DNA from: Alphaproteobacteria bacterium
GTDB taxonomy: Bacteria > Pseudomonadota > Alphaproteobacteria > Rhizobiales > Xanthobacteraceae
DNA: 58,916 nucleotides
Direction: 5' to 3'
Assembly (NCBI GenBank): GCA_009781045.1
Contig: WQYW01000009.1
Coordinates: 1 to 58,916, forward strand
The notes beneath the pieces were generated by a model. It ran no database searches and had not been told where the DNA came from. It saw only the letters and a program-made list of their open reading frames with translations. The first letter of the stretch is position 1. Every line of letters begins with the position of its first letter. This document shows positions 38,277 to 46,864 of the stretch, one piece after another. Made by a program: the position numbers and the translations under genes.

Positions 38277-39263
38277 TTACAGGTTTCTGGCCACGAGCTG
38301 GCGCTCCCATTCCAGGGCATGGGCGACAATGGCTTCGAGATCGTCGTATTGCGGCGTCCAGCCCAGGATTTCGGTGATTCTGCGGTTGTCGGCGATCAGC
38401 ACCGCGGGGTCGCCAGCGCGGCGGGGCGCGATTTTGACCGCGAAATCGACTCCGGACACCCGTTTGACCACATCGATCACTTCGAGCACGGAGAAGCCGT
38501 GGCCATAGCCGCAATTGACCTTCAGGGGGGCTGCGCCCCGGCGCAGATGGGTGAGGGCGGCGACATGGGCCTGTGCCAGGTCGCTGACATGGACATAGTC
38601 GCGGACGCAGGACCCGTCGGGGGTGGGATAGTCAGTGCCGAAAACCGACAGCGCCGGATGTTTGCCAAGCGCCGCGCGCGCCGCGAGCTTGACCAGATGG
38701 GTGGCGGGAAGCGTGGTTTCGCCGCTTCTGCCGTGTGGGTCGGCACCGACGACATTGAAATAGCGCAGGATGGCAAAGGAAAGACCGGTCGCGGCGGCGG
38801 CATCCTCGAGCATCCATTCCGACATCAGTTTGGAACGCCCATAGGGGTTGATCGGCGCGGGTGCCATGTCTTCGCGCAAGGGTTCGTTGTCCCTCTCGCC
38901 GTAGACCGCCGCGGTTGAAGAAAAAATGAAATGGCGGATGCGGGCCCGTGTGATGGCGGCAAGCAGGGCGCGGGTCTTGGTGGTATTGGCGAGATAGTAA
39001 TCAAGCGGCCGCACCACCGAATCCGACACCACGATCTGCGCGGCGAAATGAAGCACCGCCTCAATCCTGTGGGTTGTGATCAGCGAACCGACAAGGGCCT
39101 CATCGGCGACATCGCCGCGGACAAAGGTGGCTCTGGCAGGCACCATGAAGTCGAAACCGGTGGAGAGATCGTCAAGGATGACGACGTCTTCGCCGGCGTC
39201 ACACAAAGCCAGAGCGGTGTGGCTGCCGATATAGCCAGCGCCGCCGGTAACCAGAACCGTCAT
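38277..39263 (-). CDS. galE: UDP-glucose 4-epimerase GalE
   Basis: The true start is the ATG at 39263 (GAGGGAG upstream), giving 328 residues, normal for GalE; a longer frame to 39611 only adds non-homologous sequence. The protein is a short-chain dehydrogenase-type epimerase: NAD-binding GGAGYIGS (residues 7-14), DDLSTG, the HFAAQIVVSDSV loop, catalytic Ser/Thr in FSSTAAVYG, YGRSK with Tyr/Lys, LRYFNVVGADP and DGSCVRDYVHVSDLA. It interconverts UDP-glucose and UDP-galactose for exopolysaccharide or LPS synthesis in the cytoplasm. It stands alone in a decaying region. Its 3' end has been copied at 37335. All key residues are present. Confidence 0.95.
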   Translation of the reverse strand: MTVLVTGGAGYIGSHTALALCDAGEDVVILDDLSTGFDFMVPARATFVRGDVADEALVGSLITTHRIEAVLHFAAQIVVSDSVVRPLDYYLANTTKTRALLAAITRARIRHFIFSSTAAVYGERDNEPLREDMAPAPINPYGRSKLMSEWMLEDAAAATGLSFAILRYFNVVGADPHGRSGETTLPATHLVKLAARAALGKHPALSVFGTDYPTPDGSCVRDYVHVSDLAQAHVAALTHLRRGAAPLKVNCGYGHGFSVLEVIDVVKRVSGVDFAVKIAPRRAGDPAVLIADNRRITEILGWTPQYDDLEAIVAHALEWERQLVARNL

Positions 39264-39640
39264 GGCGAACTCCCTCGAAATCTGCGCCAGGCCGCGATTT
39301 TCCTGAAAGTCCCGAAGGGCTCTGCAGGCGACCTCGGGGACGACCCTAGTTATCCGGTGGAGCGCTTGCAACAGCAATGCCGCTGCTGCCCGCTGCTGCC
39401 TCCCCGAGCGGCCGCCTTGAGAGGGGAGGCCGAGTCGGTGACGAGAGGCGGCGTGGCCGGTGCAGGGGAGCCCAAAGGAGCGGTAAAAAATGAGCCGATG
39501 CAATCGCCTCATCATCGGTGGGAAACGGCGTCTGTGTCGGCGCGACCACGACCCCGGGCCCAGGTTGGTCTGCCCGATGAGGCCAGGGTGATGGGGTGAA
39601 GGAGACATCAAAAAGCGCGTGAGGGCGGAAATCCTCTGAA

Positions 39641-39670
39641 TCGATCAGCCCAACTGATTCGGCTGATCGA
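39641..39670. repeat. Hairpin upstream of the ISAs1 5' fragment
   Basis: TCGATCAGCC (39641-39650) and GGCTGATCGA (39661-39670) are exact reverse complements with a ten-base loop, nine bases before the ATG of the transposase fragment at 39680. It may be part of the element end or a translation-limiting hairpin. Confidence 0.55.
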
Positions 39671-39679
39671 GGAACGACC

Positions 39680-39880
39680 ATGGCCCAGGATACTCATGCA
39701 AGGGTGGCGCGCGTTATTGAGGATGTGGGTGAATTCCTGGGTTCCTTCAATGACATGCCTGATTACCAGCAGCCCGGCAAGGTGACCTGCCCCTTGCCGG
39801 AGATCCTGCTGCTGGCGTTGTTCGCCACGCTGACTGGGTCTGAAGGTTTCACTGGTATCGCCCTGGACATAGCCATGCCT
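39680..39880 (+). mobile_element. 5' fragment of an ISAs1-family transposase gene
   Basis: From the ATG at 39680 the frame reads RVIEDVGEFLGSFNDMPDYQQ..KVTCPLPEILLLALFATLTGSEGFTGIALDIA, the DDE_Tnp_1-associated N-terminal block of ISAs1 transposases (FxxIxDPRxxxKxxYPLxEILLLAxxAxxxGxxxWxxI). Homology ends near 39880 and the frame stops at 39940. Together with the 3' fragment at 37405-37718, in the same orientation but in reversed order, it suggests rearrangement of one or more IS copies. Confidence 0.8.
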
Positions 39881-40084
39881 TTCGGTTGGGGTTGGGGGGC
39901 GACCTTGTCGGGCCATTCCGGGAAATGCATGCATAGGTGAGCCCCCCGGAAGACGCCAGTGCACTGCGCCGCGCTGCTGGAGCGCAGGGTGTGCCTGGAG
40001 CCGATCACGTTGTCGCCATGGACGCCGTTGGCGAGGAGCTGGTCGATTGACGATTGATCAAGAAGGGCCAAGTCTGCTCTCGGC

Positions 40085-40530
40085 ATGTCGCTTGAGGACC
40101 CGAAACAGTCGCGTCTTTTCCGCGGGCGCGGGAACCCGATCCACACCATGCTGCCGACCGGAAGAGATGCTGCGGCAGGCCTCCAGGATGAGGGGCCGTG
40201 GTACCTGCGCAACGCCGACGGATGCCATCCATCTGCCGTGCCAGTGCTCGACCCAGTGGGGCGCGCTTTGCCATATCTTCCTCAGGGACAAAATGTATAG
40301 CGGCTATGATGCGACCCTGGTCGACGTCCGTGGGGCGCGGCGCACGGCGTCGAGAATGTGCGCGACAGAATGGTCGGACGCGGAGTGCTGCTTGATGTCG
40401 CCCTTTTAAACGCGGGAGCGATTCGCTGACCGACGGCACGGGCACCGGCATCACCAGCGCCGAGCTCAACCAGGAACGCTGCTTCGCGAAGTCCGACTGG
40501 ACCACCTGCTCGTGCTGGGAAGGAACTCGG
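40085..40530 (+). pseudogene. Frameshifted remnant of a cyclase-family (PF04199, kynurenine-formamidase-like) gene
   Basis: The pieces run in the right order across three frames: MSLEDPKQSRLFRGRGNPIHTMLPTGRDAA (40085 on), DAIHLPCQCSTQWGALCHIFLRDKMYSGYDATLVDVRGA (about 40215-40330) and GVENVRDRMVGRGVLLDVALL (from about 40345), then GITSAEL. They match the family blocks T-Q-W-D-x-L-x-H (metal-binding His; here the Asp is changed to Gly), KMYNGYDA and VGRGVLLDVA. The C-terminal third and the N-terminus are missing or unreadable. Such enzymes hydrolyse cyclic or amide substrates with a metal; this one is dead. Confidence 0.75.
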
Positions 40531-40823
40531 TGTTATCGCTGTCGTCAGGGTATCCGAAAAGCATTGGAACCAAATCGGGGAGGGCGAGGTTCACACGGTG
40601 GTGCCGACGTTTGGAAGCATGCATTGACAGGTTTCATCTTCGAGAGATTTCTCTGGCCCCGATCAGGCTTTTCATCCAGGTGGACTGGGACGTCTTGACA
40701 ACTGGATGTTGTTGTACGTTGTATCTGTGTGGCCTTCATGATGATTCTTCGGGAATTGCTGCAGTGGCGGGGTGACGTCAAACGCATCCAAACGAGGGAT
40801 CTGCAGGTCTGACGGAAGACTGA

Positions 40824-41666
40824 ATGGGGAATATGATAGTGGGGAAGCTGATCACTGGGGACGATGGCCTGCTTGCCGGGGAGGTGGGCGCATGGGCCAA
40901 AAGGAAGCACAGCGATTTGTGTCGTTATGTCGACATCTCACGCGCCGTCAGAAAAGGATTCGTTGCGCCAGGTCATGCTGGTGCGAGCTTCATTGACCTG
41001 TTCTGTGGCCCAGGCCGCTGCAGGCTGGAGAAAACCGGGGAATGGATTGACGGCGGTGTCGTCGCTGCCTGGAAGAAGAGCCAGGAGCGGGGTGCGCCGT
41101 TCACGCGAGTGTTCATCGCGGATATAGATCCGCGAAGGCGCCAGGCAGCGGCGAACCGTCTGCGGAAGTTGGAGGCTCCGGTCACCGAAGTGGATGGCGC
41201 CGCGGTGGAGGCGGTGCATGGTGTTGTTCGTCAATTGGACCCCAACGGCCTGCATCTGGCGTTCCTTGACCCCTATAATCTGAAAGCGTTGAACTTCGAC
41301 ATCATCGTCGCTTTGTCACGGCTGAAGCGAATTGATATGCTGGTTCACATCAGCAAGATGGACTTGCAGCGCAACGCCGTCAGCCATGCCCTTGCCGACG
41401 ATTCGTCGTTCGACAGTTTCGCGCCGGGGTGGCGTGCGAAGATGCCTGTTGATCAGGTTCAGCAAGAACTCCGGAGGCAGGTTTTTCTGTATTGGCGAGA
41501 GAAGGTTGCGGCACTTGGGGTCTGGCCATCCACCCGCATGGATTTGCTGACCGGAGAGAAGAATCAGCCGCTATACTATTTACTGCTCGCGGCAAAGCAT
41601 GAGCTTGCTCAAAAATTCCGGGAGAAGGCGTCCAATGTCGAACGACAGGGGAGACTTGATGTATGA
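40824..41666 (+). CDS. tcmP: Three-Cys-motif partner protein TcmP
   Basis: The 280-residue protein starts at an ATG with GGAAG eight bases upstream. It has a Rossmann methyltransferase-like core: motif I FIDLFCGPGRC (residues 56-66), an acidic loop FIADIDP (98-103) as expected for ribose binding, and HLAFLDPYNLKAL (144-156) in the place of motif IV, followed by DMLVHISKMDLQRN. These are the marks of the TcmP family, known to occur almost always beside a three-Cys-motif protein of the Gp37/Gp68 (DUF5131) type, and that partner is next, at 41732-42487, convergent with a 65-base gap. The family's reaction is unknown; nucleic-acid methylation or a link to mobile-element conflict is inference. The gene is intact while everything around it has decayed. 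Confidence 0.9.
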   Translation: MGNMIVGKLITGDDGLLAGEVGAWAKRKHSDLCRYVDISRAVRKGFVAPGHAGASFIDLFCGPGRCRLEKTGEWIDGGVVAAWKKSQERGAPFTRVFIADIDPRRRQAAANRLRKLEAPVTEVDGAAVEAVHGVVRQLDPNGLHLAFLDPYNLKALNFDIIVALSRLKRIDMLVHISKMDLQRNAVSHALADDSSFDSFAPGWRAKMPVDQVQQELRRQVFLYWREKVAALGVWPSTRMDLLTGEKNQPLYYLLLAAKHELAQKFREKASNVERQGRLDV

Positions 41667-41731
41667 ATCCTGAAAGTTGATCTGCAGGACGCGAAGACAC
41701 ACCGTCGCGGCCCCGGCTCCATCATGCCGGA

Positions 41732-42487
41732 CTATGACGGGTCGCAAATCACGGCTGCCTTTGGGTAGGCATCCCAGGTGCGGCCATGGAAGATGCGTCC
41801 GTTCGCCTTCTTGGGGCGCTTCACGCCATCCGCCCCCCATCCGCCCCACTGCTTGAAGAAAAATGCCACATTTGCGGCTTCCGCCTGGGTTAGGATGTTC
41901 GCCAGCCACTCCTCGTGCATCGGGCGCGCCTTGTGCCCGGATTCGCCGCCGACGATGACCCAGTGAATGCCGGAGAGGTCGATGGGGCCCAGGTCTTCCA
42001 ACAGCGGTTCCACCGAGAGGAAGCGAATGGGCGCATCCACCTTGCGCAGGTGGTCGATGCGGGGGACTCCAAATTTCCGGTCCTCCACCGATACCCCCAG
42101 CCAGACGTTGGCAGGGCATGCGCGTCGTGCGAAATATTCCGGCAGGCGTTCTGCGCGTTTGGTGAGAATCTGATAGCAATGCTGAGGTGAGGCCTCAATG
42201 ACCTCGAATACTCGGTCGAGGAACCTATCCGAGACGGCTTTGTGGAACAGGTCACTCATGCTGTTGACAAAATAGGTCGTCGGTTTCCTCCGCGACAGCG
42301 GCTGCTCCAGCCTCTCTGGATGCAGGGTGAGCCTGAACTGGTTGGCGTAGCCGGGGGCACCCATGGCGTGCAGCCGTCGTGCCATGACCTCAGCGTAGCA
42401 GTGCTTGCAGCCGGGGGATACCTTGGTGCAACCCGTGGTCGGGTTCCAGGTCTGCTCGGTCCATTCGATGCCCGATTGTGTGGCCAT
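41732..42487 (-). CDS. Three-Cys-motif protein, phage Gp37/Gp68 family (DUF5131)
   Basis: The ATG at 42487 has GGAGG six bases upstream. The 251-residue protein begins with GIEWTEQTWNPTTGCTKVSPGCKHCYAE; the three cysteines (residues 20, 27 and 30, a C-x6-C-x2-C set) give the family its name and resemble an iron-sulfur-binding site. Further family blocks: PTTYFVNSMSDLFHKAVSD, HCYQILTKRAERL, ANVWLGVSVEDRK, RFLSVEPLLEDLG, WVIVGGESGHKARPMHEEW and FFFKQWGGWG. The order fits a TIM-barrel-like fold distantly related to radical-SAM enzymes (inference). It is found in phages and bacteria, usually with TcmP, which converges on it here. The biological role is undescribed. No sign of truncation. Confidence 0.92.
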   Translation of the reverse strand: MATQSGIEWTEQTWNPTTGCTKVSPGCKHCYAEVMARRLHAMGAPGYANQFRLTLHPERLEQPLSRRKPTTYFVNSMSDLFHKAVSDRFLDRVFEVIEASPQHCYQILTKRAERLPEYFARRACPANVWLGVSVEDRKFGVPRIDHLRKVDAPIRFLSVEPLLEDLGPIDLSGIHWVIVGGESGHKARPMHEEWLANILTQAEAANVAFFFKQWGGWGADGVKRPKKANGRIFHGRTWDAYPKAAVICDPS

Positions 42488-42814
42488 GCCGGCCTCCGAA
42501 ACTTCCGAACTTACAGAAGATGCCGCTCGCAGCTTCCGGCGGGCGCGACCATGGCGGCACGCTGATTCGCATCGCCTGTGGGCTTAATCGTGCCGGCAGT
42601 ACGATGCAAGGCGATATGCGACCAGGCATCCTTGTTCCTTGTCCCCGATTCGGAAAGGGTCGGCATCTGTACCCTTGAGGAAGCCGGAACCTTCGAACCT
42701 TTCGATCGGCGTTGTGTCGATCTCCGAGGGATGCCGGTGTGGTCGCAATCGGAGTCTTCAGCCCGAGGCCTGAGTGGTTTCGCAGTTTCAGTCGGCCTCG
42801 TGAGGACAGCGCGC
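42488..42814. other. Short gap with no supported gene
   Basis: A plus-strand frame (42578 on) continues as an antisense shadow of the next gene, and has no ribosome-binding site. It includes a phrase (VGICTLEEAGTFEPFDRRCVD) that is protein-like but matches nothing I know. Promoter elements for the minus-strand DUF5131 gene should lie at its left end. Confidence 0.35.
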
Positions 42815-44134
42815 TCAGACCGGATCGCGGCACTCGCTGTAGATCGGTCCGCTCTGGGTTTCCATGCGCTCCACGCAATGGGCCCTTCCGGTCACCCGGC
42901 CCTGGATGGAAAAATCATAGGCGGTGTTGCGGAACACCAGCATATAGCGTCCGGGCGCCAGTGTGGCATCGGCGGCGGGGCGCAGGAAGACCATTTCGGG
43001 ATTGTCAGCCACCGGTGCCACCGTGAATTCCATCGACACCGCCCGTGTCGCCCAGCTGTCCTCGGTCGGCGCGGTGGCTCTCAGCGTCCCGTCCGGGGTG
43101 TAGCTGAGAACCCGGCCGAGCCTGGCAAGGACCCGGACGGTGGCCCGGTCGGGGGCGCTCGAGATGAGGTCGCGCTGGAAGGCGACAAAGGCAGGGTGCC
43201 CGTCGGCAAGAGACGTGGTGCTCGGTGTGGTGATCAGTCCGGGCAAAGCGATGGTGGTGTCGGGCACCCGGTTGCGCAGGGGCTCAAGCCGGGCCAGCCG
43301 GCCATTCGTCAGGGCATAGAGTCCGTAGGTGTCGGGCGCGACAGGGAGCGTGACGCCGCGGCTCGCAGCCGGGCGGAGCAGTGAAAATGCGTTGCTGTCG
43401 AGGTTCTGTGCGACGAGGCCAGCGGCAGAAAGGGCGGAGCTGCCCAGTGCGCTGGTCTGGGTCTGGGTCCATGAAAAGAGAGAAACCAGGTCATCGCGGG
43501 CGGCGATCCCGGTGGCGAATGCCAGCGCCATCATTGCGCCGGCGAACCATGCCTTCTGGTTGTCCGGCCCGGGCTTTGCCTTGCGTGGCCGCAGGCGTGG
43601 CGCGTGGAGCGGTTTTGACGGCTCGCCGTTGCGCGCAGCGGCCGGGTGGCGCTGTTGCGGCAGCGGAGCGGCCGGCGTCGCGGAGAGTGGCGGCGGCGTG
43701 GATCGGGTCTGGCGCGGCAGCGGCGTGTCGGCGGCCGCCGCGGTCGGGCTCAAGTGGCGATCCCGAATGGCGTCAATGACCACAGCGAGGTCATTGACGG
43801 AGCGAATGTCGAAGGCGTTGCAGGGCAGGGGTGGAACAAAGCGCTGCGGTCCGGGTTGCCTTGGCCGCGCGAAAGCAGCGGGGGCGGGCGAAAGGGCCTG
43901 CTCGAAGGAGGAGGCTGTGCGGCTGCGAGCGGGGCGAGCCGCAGTGACGCCGGCACAGACATGGCTGGTACCGGCTTCGCTGTCGCCGCAGCGCGGCACA
44001 TCAAGACCCGACCACAGCGGCCGCGACGTCCGCAGCAACTGCTCGGTCCTCTTGAGGCGCCGCTGTGCGCGGGCGGCCTCATAAGGAGCGCCACGCGGCA
44101 TGCGGGGGAAAGCAGGGTTGAAATCCGGAGTCAT
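42815..44134 (-). CDS. Single-pass membrane protein of unknown function
   Basis: The 439-residue frame has no recognised family. Residues 1-190 are Pro/Ala/Arg-rich and probably disordered and cytoplasmic, apart from a short NAFDIRSVNDLAVVIDAIRD block. One membrane segment follows (AWFAGAMMALAFATGIAA, about residues 195-212). The remaining 225 residues look folded and extracytoplasmic, with RVLARLGRVLSYTPDGTLR, WATRAVSMEFTVAPVADNPEMVFLRP, ADATLAPGRYMLVFRNTAYDFSIQGRV and a two-Cys tail ending IYSECRDPV. The start is uncertain because no clear ribosome-binding site precedes 44134. Composition and codon use agree with a real gene. It faces the TadG-like gene divergently, 0.7 kb away. Confidence 0.7.
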   Translation of the reverse strand: MTPDFNPAFPRMPRGAPYEAARAQRRLKRTEQLLRTSRPLWSGLDVPRCGDSEAGTSHVCAGVTAARPARSRTASSFEQALSPAPAAFARPRQPGPQRFVPPLPCNAFDIRSVNDLAVVIDAIRDRHLSPTAAAADTPLPRQTRSTPPPLSATPAAPLPQQRHPAAARNGEPSKPLHAPRLRPRKAKPGPDNQKAWFAGAMMALAFATGIAARDDLVSLFSWTQTQTSALGSSALSAAGLVAQNLDSNAFSLLRPAASRGVTLPVAPDTYGLYALTNGRLARLEPLRNRVPDTTIALPGLITTPSTTSLADGHPAFVAFQRDLISSAPDRATVRVLARLGRVLSYTPDGTLRATAPTEDSWATRAVSMEFTVAPVADNPEMVFLRPAADATLAPGRYMLVFRNTAYDFSIQGRVTGRAHCVERMETQSGPIYSECRDPV

Positions 44135-44857
44135 ACGAGCTGTGATTCACTGTCGGTCCGCAAAACAGACGGAAGGTGGCACAGGGTACGAAATCCGCCC
44201 AACCATGTGGAGCATAACGGCGACGGCTTAATGAGAGATTAACCATAACCTCACACAACAGGCGAGGTTTGAGGTAAAAGGCAGCGTCAGGGAGCACAGC
44301 GGGCGGTGCCCGGATACACGCTGAGGTTGAGTTAGCGTCTTCTAACTAACTACTAGTTGTATCGCAGGGTGCGACTTCATGGCCGGCGGCGGAGTCTGAA
44401 ATTCGATCCGGGCGATTGAACGGTCTGCCGTGTCGGCAGGCTCTCCTCCTCCCCGGCTTTGAGCCATGGTTTTTCGCATCCCTCCCCGAAACCGGCGCCA
44501 GCGGCGCAGCAGTGGCGGTGCCCCCGGGGGGTGGTTTCATCCACCGGGGCAGGAAGCGTCCCCGCTCGCGCTGGCCGAAACCTTCCTGCCCCGCTCGGGG
44601 TCTTTCGGTGGTGGATGCACGAGCTGTGAAGTTGGATCACCGCCGGATTTAAGACAAAAGCAACCCTGTCCGCAAAGCCTGCCGCGCGATCCGGCCGTCC
44701 GGGTGCCCCGGGGGCCGGGCTCCCGGCATTGCCATAAGTTTTCTTTAAGAGCGCGATAATACGAGAAAGCAGGGCCCGAAACTGTTTTTGGAAAGGGCAC
44801 GTCGAACATTTCCCTGCTTTGCGCATTCGATACTCCACGTCATTTCCAGGAAATATC
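44135..44857. other. Structured intergenic region upstream of the Tad-like operon
   Basis: No gene is recognised. CGGGGCAGGAAG (44545-44556) and CTTCCTGCCCCG (44582-44593) form a perfect 12-bp inverted repeat with a 25-base loop; further GC-rich complementarity (CCCCGGGGG runs) lies on both sides. AACCTC/GAGGTT can pair near 44250. The region may carry an untranslated leader or small RNA, which sequence alone cannot decide. Confidence 0.4.
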
Positions 44858-46864
44858 ATGTTTCACCGCTATTGCAGTTCCTCCCGTTTCCGCAGTTTCC
44901 GCGCCTGCCGCACCGGACGGTCTGCGGCGGTGCCCTGCCGCGACCCGGCGCCCGGGAAATTCCGGACCAGCGAGGATGGCGGCGTAATCCTGTGGCTCGG
45001 ACTTTTCCTCGGCATGCTCGCCGTCGGTGCCCTGGTCATTGATGTGTCGATGCTCTATGTCGCAAAGCACCGCGCCCAGATCGTGTCCGACGCCGCCGTG
45101 CTGGCGGCGGCGGTGACGCCGGACCCGATCCAGGGCGACAGTCCCTCTGCCGCGGCGATCGCCGCCGCCAACCATGTCGGGCAGATCAACGGTTACGACG
45201 CCACCAGGGTTCAGACCCTGGTTGCGGCTTCGCCGCGGGACGGCAGTCCGGCACTGCGCACCATCATTACCGAACCCGTCAAGCTCGGCTTCGGATTCCT
45301 CACGGCCAGCGGTTATGGCACTGTCGCCGCCGAATCCTGGGCCGCGGCGAGCCCGAAGGGCGGGCTTTGCATGGAGTCCGTCACCGGTACCCTGAAAATC
45401 TACAACAGCGCCCAGGTCATCGCGCCCAACTGCGTCGCGCTCGCCCAGACATCTTTCAGTTCCTATAACAGTGCCAACGTTGTCCTTGCTGGTGCCAAAC
45501 AGGGCAACGCCTCGGGTGGAACCACGTCGGCGACCGCGATCTCCCAGATCCGCGCGGGCATCCAGAAAGGCGTGGCAGTACCATCCAACCCCCTGGACAC
45601 GCCGTTTGAGGCCGACCCACGGATGGCGAAAATCAAATCCACTCTGGTCGACATGCGGCCGGCCTGGCCTGCCGACGCCGTGCAGATCGACGCCCGAACT
45701 CCGGCCGGGGCCGACCAGGTCTATAGCGGCATGACTTCGACGCTCGACCATGGAAACTACAATGCTCTGCGGATGACGGATTCGACACTGACGATTTCCG
45801 CCTCCGGTTCCGCCGATCCGTCCTGCCTGTCTCCGACAACCTTCAACGGCGGCTGGGATTTCACCGGCACCAACACGCTGACCTTCCAATCCGGTTGCTA
45901 TGTCGTGAACGGCAACGTCCTTGCGCGCAACGGCGCCCATGTCGCGCTCAATGTGGCACCGGGAGCAGAGGTGACGTTTCTCCTCAAGGCGGCCCTCCAC
46001 GCCTATCCCAGTGCGACAATGATCTTCGGTGACGCCACCACTATAATGAATGGCGGCTCGATCACGGTCGATGCTGCGGGCAATGTCGGCTTCGGCAACG
46101 GTCCGTTCTGGCTTTGGGGCGGCAGCATGATCGATGCCGCGCAGGCCAGCCTGACCTTCGGCAATGGCCCGTTCTATTTTCACGGCGGCAGCCTGACCAA
46201 CAACGGAACCATGACGTTCGGAAACGGCCCCTTCTACTTCTCCGGTGGCAGCCTGACCAACAACAACACGCTCACTTACGGCAATGGGCCGTACTATTTC
46301 GATGGCGGTTCGATCACCTTCGCCACCTCCTCCAGCAGCACCTTCGGTATCGGCGATTTCTTCCTTTACGGCGGGTCTTTCACCACCGGCATCAACGGCA
46401 CGGTGGTCTTCGGCAAGGGCGGCGATGCGGTGATGGGAGCGGGAACGGTCTATCTGCGGGGCGGCACGCAGCACATCAATGGCACCTTCACCGCCAGCGG
46501 CATGACGCTGGCGATCTGGGGCGGCTCGCTGACTTTCGCAGGCACCGGTCCCGTCACCATGACCGCGCCGACCTCCGCTACACCTGCTCTCGGCTATCAG
46601 GATATCGCGGTCGCGGTCTGGGGTGGATCGACCTATATGGAACAGGGCAAGGGGTCGGTAGCAACGATGTCGGGTCTGATCTATAACGTGCCTGCGACGA
46701 TCTATGTCCACAACTACGAGAATATCGTGATGCCACCGGCAAACGGATGTCTTCAGATCGTCGCCGGCATCATTGCGATCTACGAAAATGCCCAGGTCCA
46801 GATGGAGCCATGCAGGAGCTTCACCACCGGATATTCTGCCAGCGCCGGAGTTCTCGTCCAATGA
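44858..46864 (+). CDS. TadG-like protein with an unusual GNGPFYF-repeat beta domain
   Basis: The ATG at 44858 follows AGGA at a good distance and is preferred to a frame start 39 bases earlier. After a basic leader, residues about 41-90 form the TadE/TadG-type N-terminus: SEDGGVILWLGLFLGMLAVGALVIDVSMLYVAKHRAQIVSDAAVLAAA, a single membrane helix preceded by the Glu/Asp-Gly-Gly site. The remainder (about 580 residues) is Gly/Thr/Asn-rich and probably beta-solenoid, with several 15-20-residue repeats of the form TFGNGPFYFxGGSLTNN near residues 410-480 and later FGIGDFFLYGGSF, VYLRGG and LAIWGGS. TadG normally assists Flp pili; here no pilus ATPase or Flp pilin is nearby. It is translationally coupled to TadE downstream. 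Confidence 0.8.
   Translation: MFHRYCSSSRFRSFRACRTGRSAAVPCRDPAPGKFRTSEDGGVILWLGLFLGMLAVGALVIDVSMLYVAKHRAQIVSDAAVLAAAVTPDPIQGDSPSAAAIAAANHVGQINGYDATRVQTLVAASPRDGSPALRTIITEPVKLGFGFLTASGYGTVAAESWAAASPKGGLCMESVTGTLKIYNSAQVIAPNCVALAQTSFSSYNSANVVLAGAKQGNASGGTTSATAISQIRAGIQKGVAVPSNPLDTPFEADPRMAKIKSTLVDMRPAWPADAVQIDARTPAGADQVYSGMTSTLDHGNYNALRMTDSTLTISASGSADPSCLSPTTFNGGWDFTGTNTLTFQSGCYVVNGNVLARNGAHVALNVAPGAEVTFLLKAALHAYPSATMIFGDATTIMNGGSITVDAAGNVGFGNGPFWLWGGSMIDAAQASLTFGNGPFYFHGGSLTNNGTMTFGNGPFYFSGGSLTNNNTLTYGNGPYYFDGGSITFATSSSSTFGIGDFFLYGGSFTTGINGTVVFGKGGDAVMGAGTVYLRGGTQHINGTFTASGMTLAIWGGSLTFAGTGPVTMTAPTSATPALGYQDIAVAVWGGSTYMEQGKGSVATMSGLIYNVPATIYVHNYENIVMPPANGCLQIVAGIIAIYENAQVQMEPCRSFTTGYSASAGVLVQ

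Noticed and set aside
44840..46861. 673-codon minus-strand frame opposite the TadG-like gene
   Set aside because: The sense frame has the TadG helix, repeats and coupling to tadE; the antisense frame is Arg/Gly/Asp-rich without motifs.
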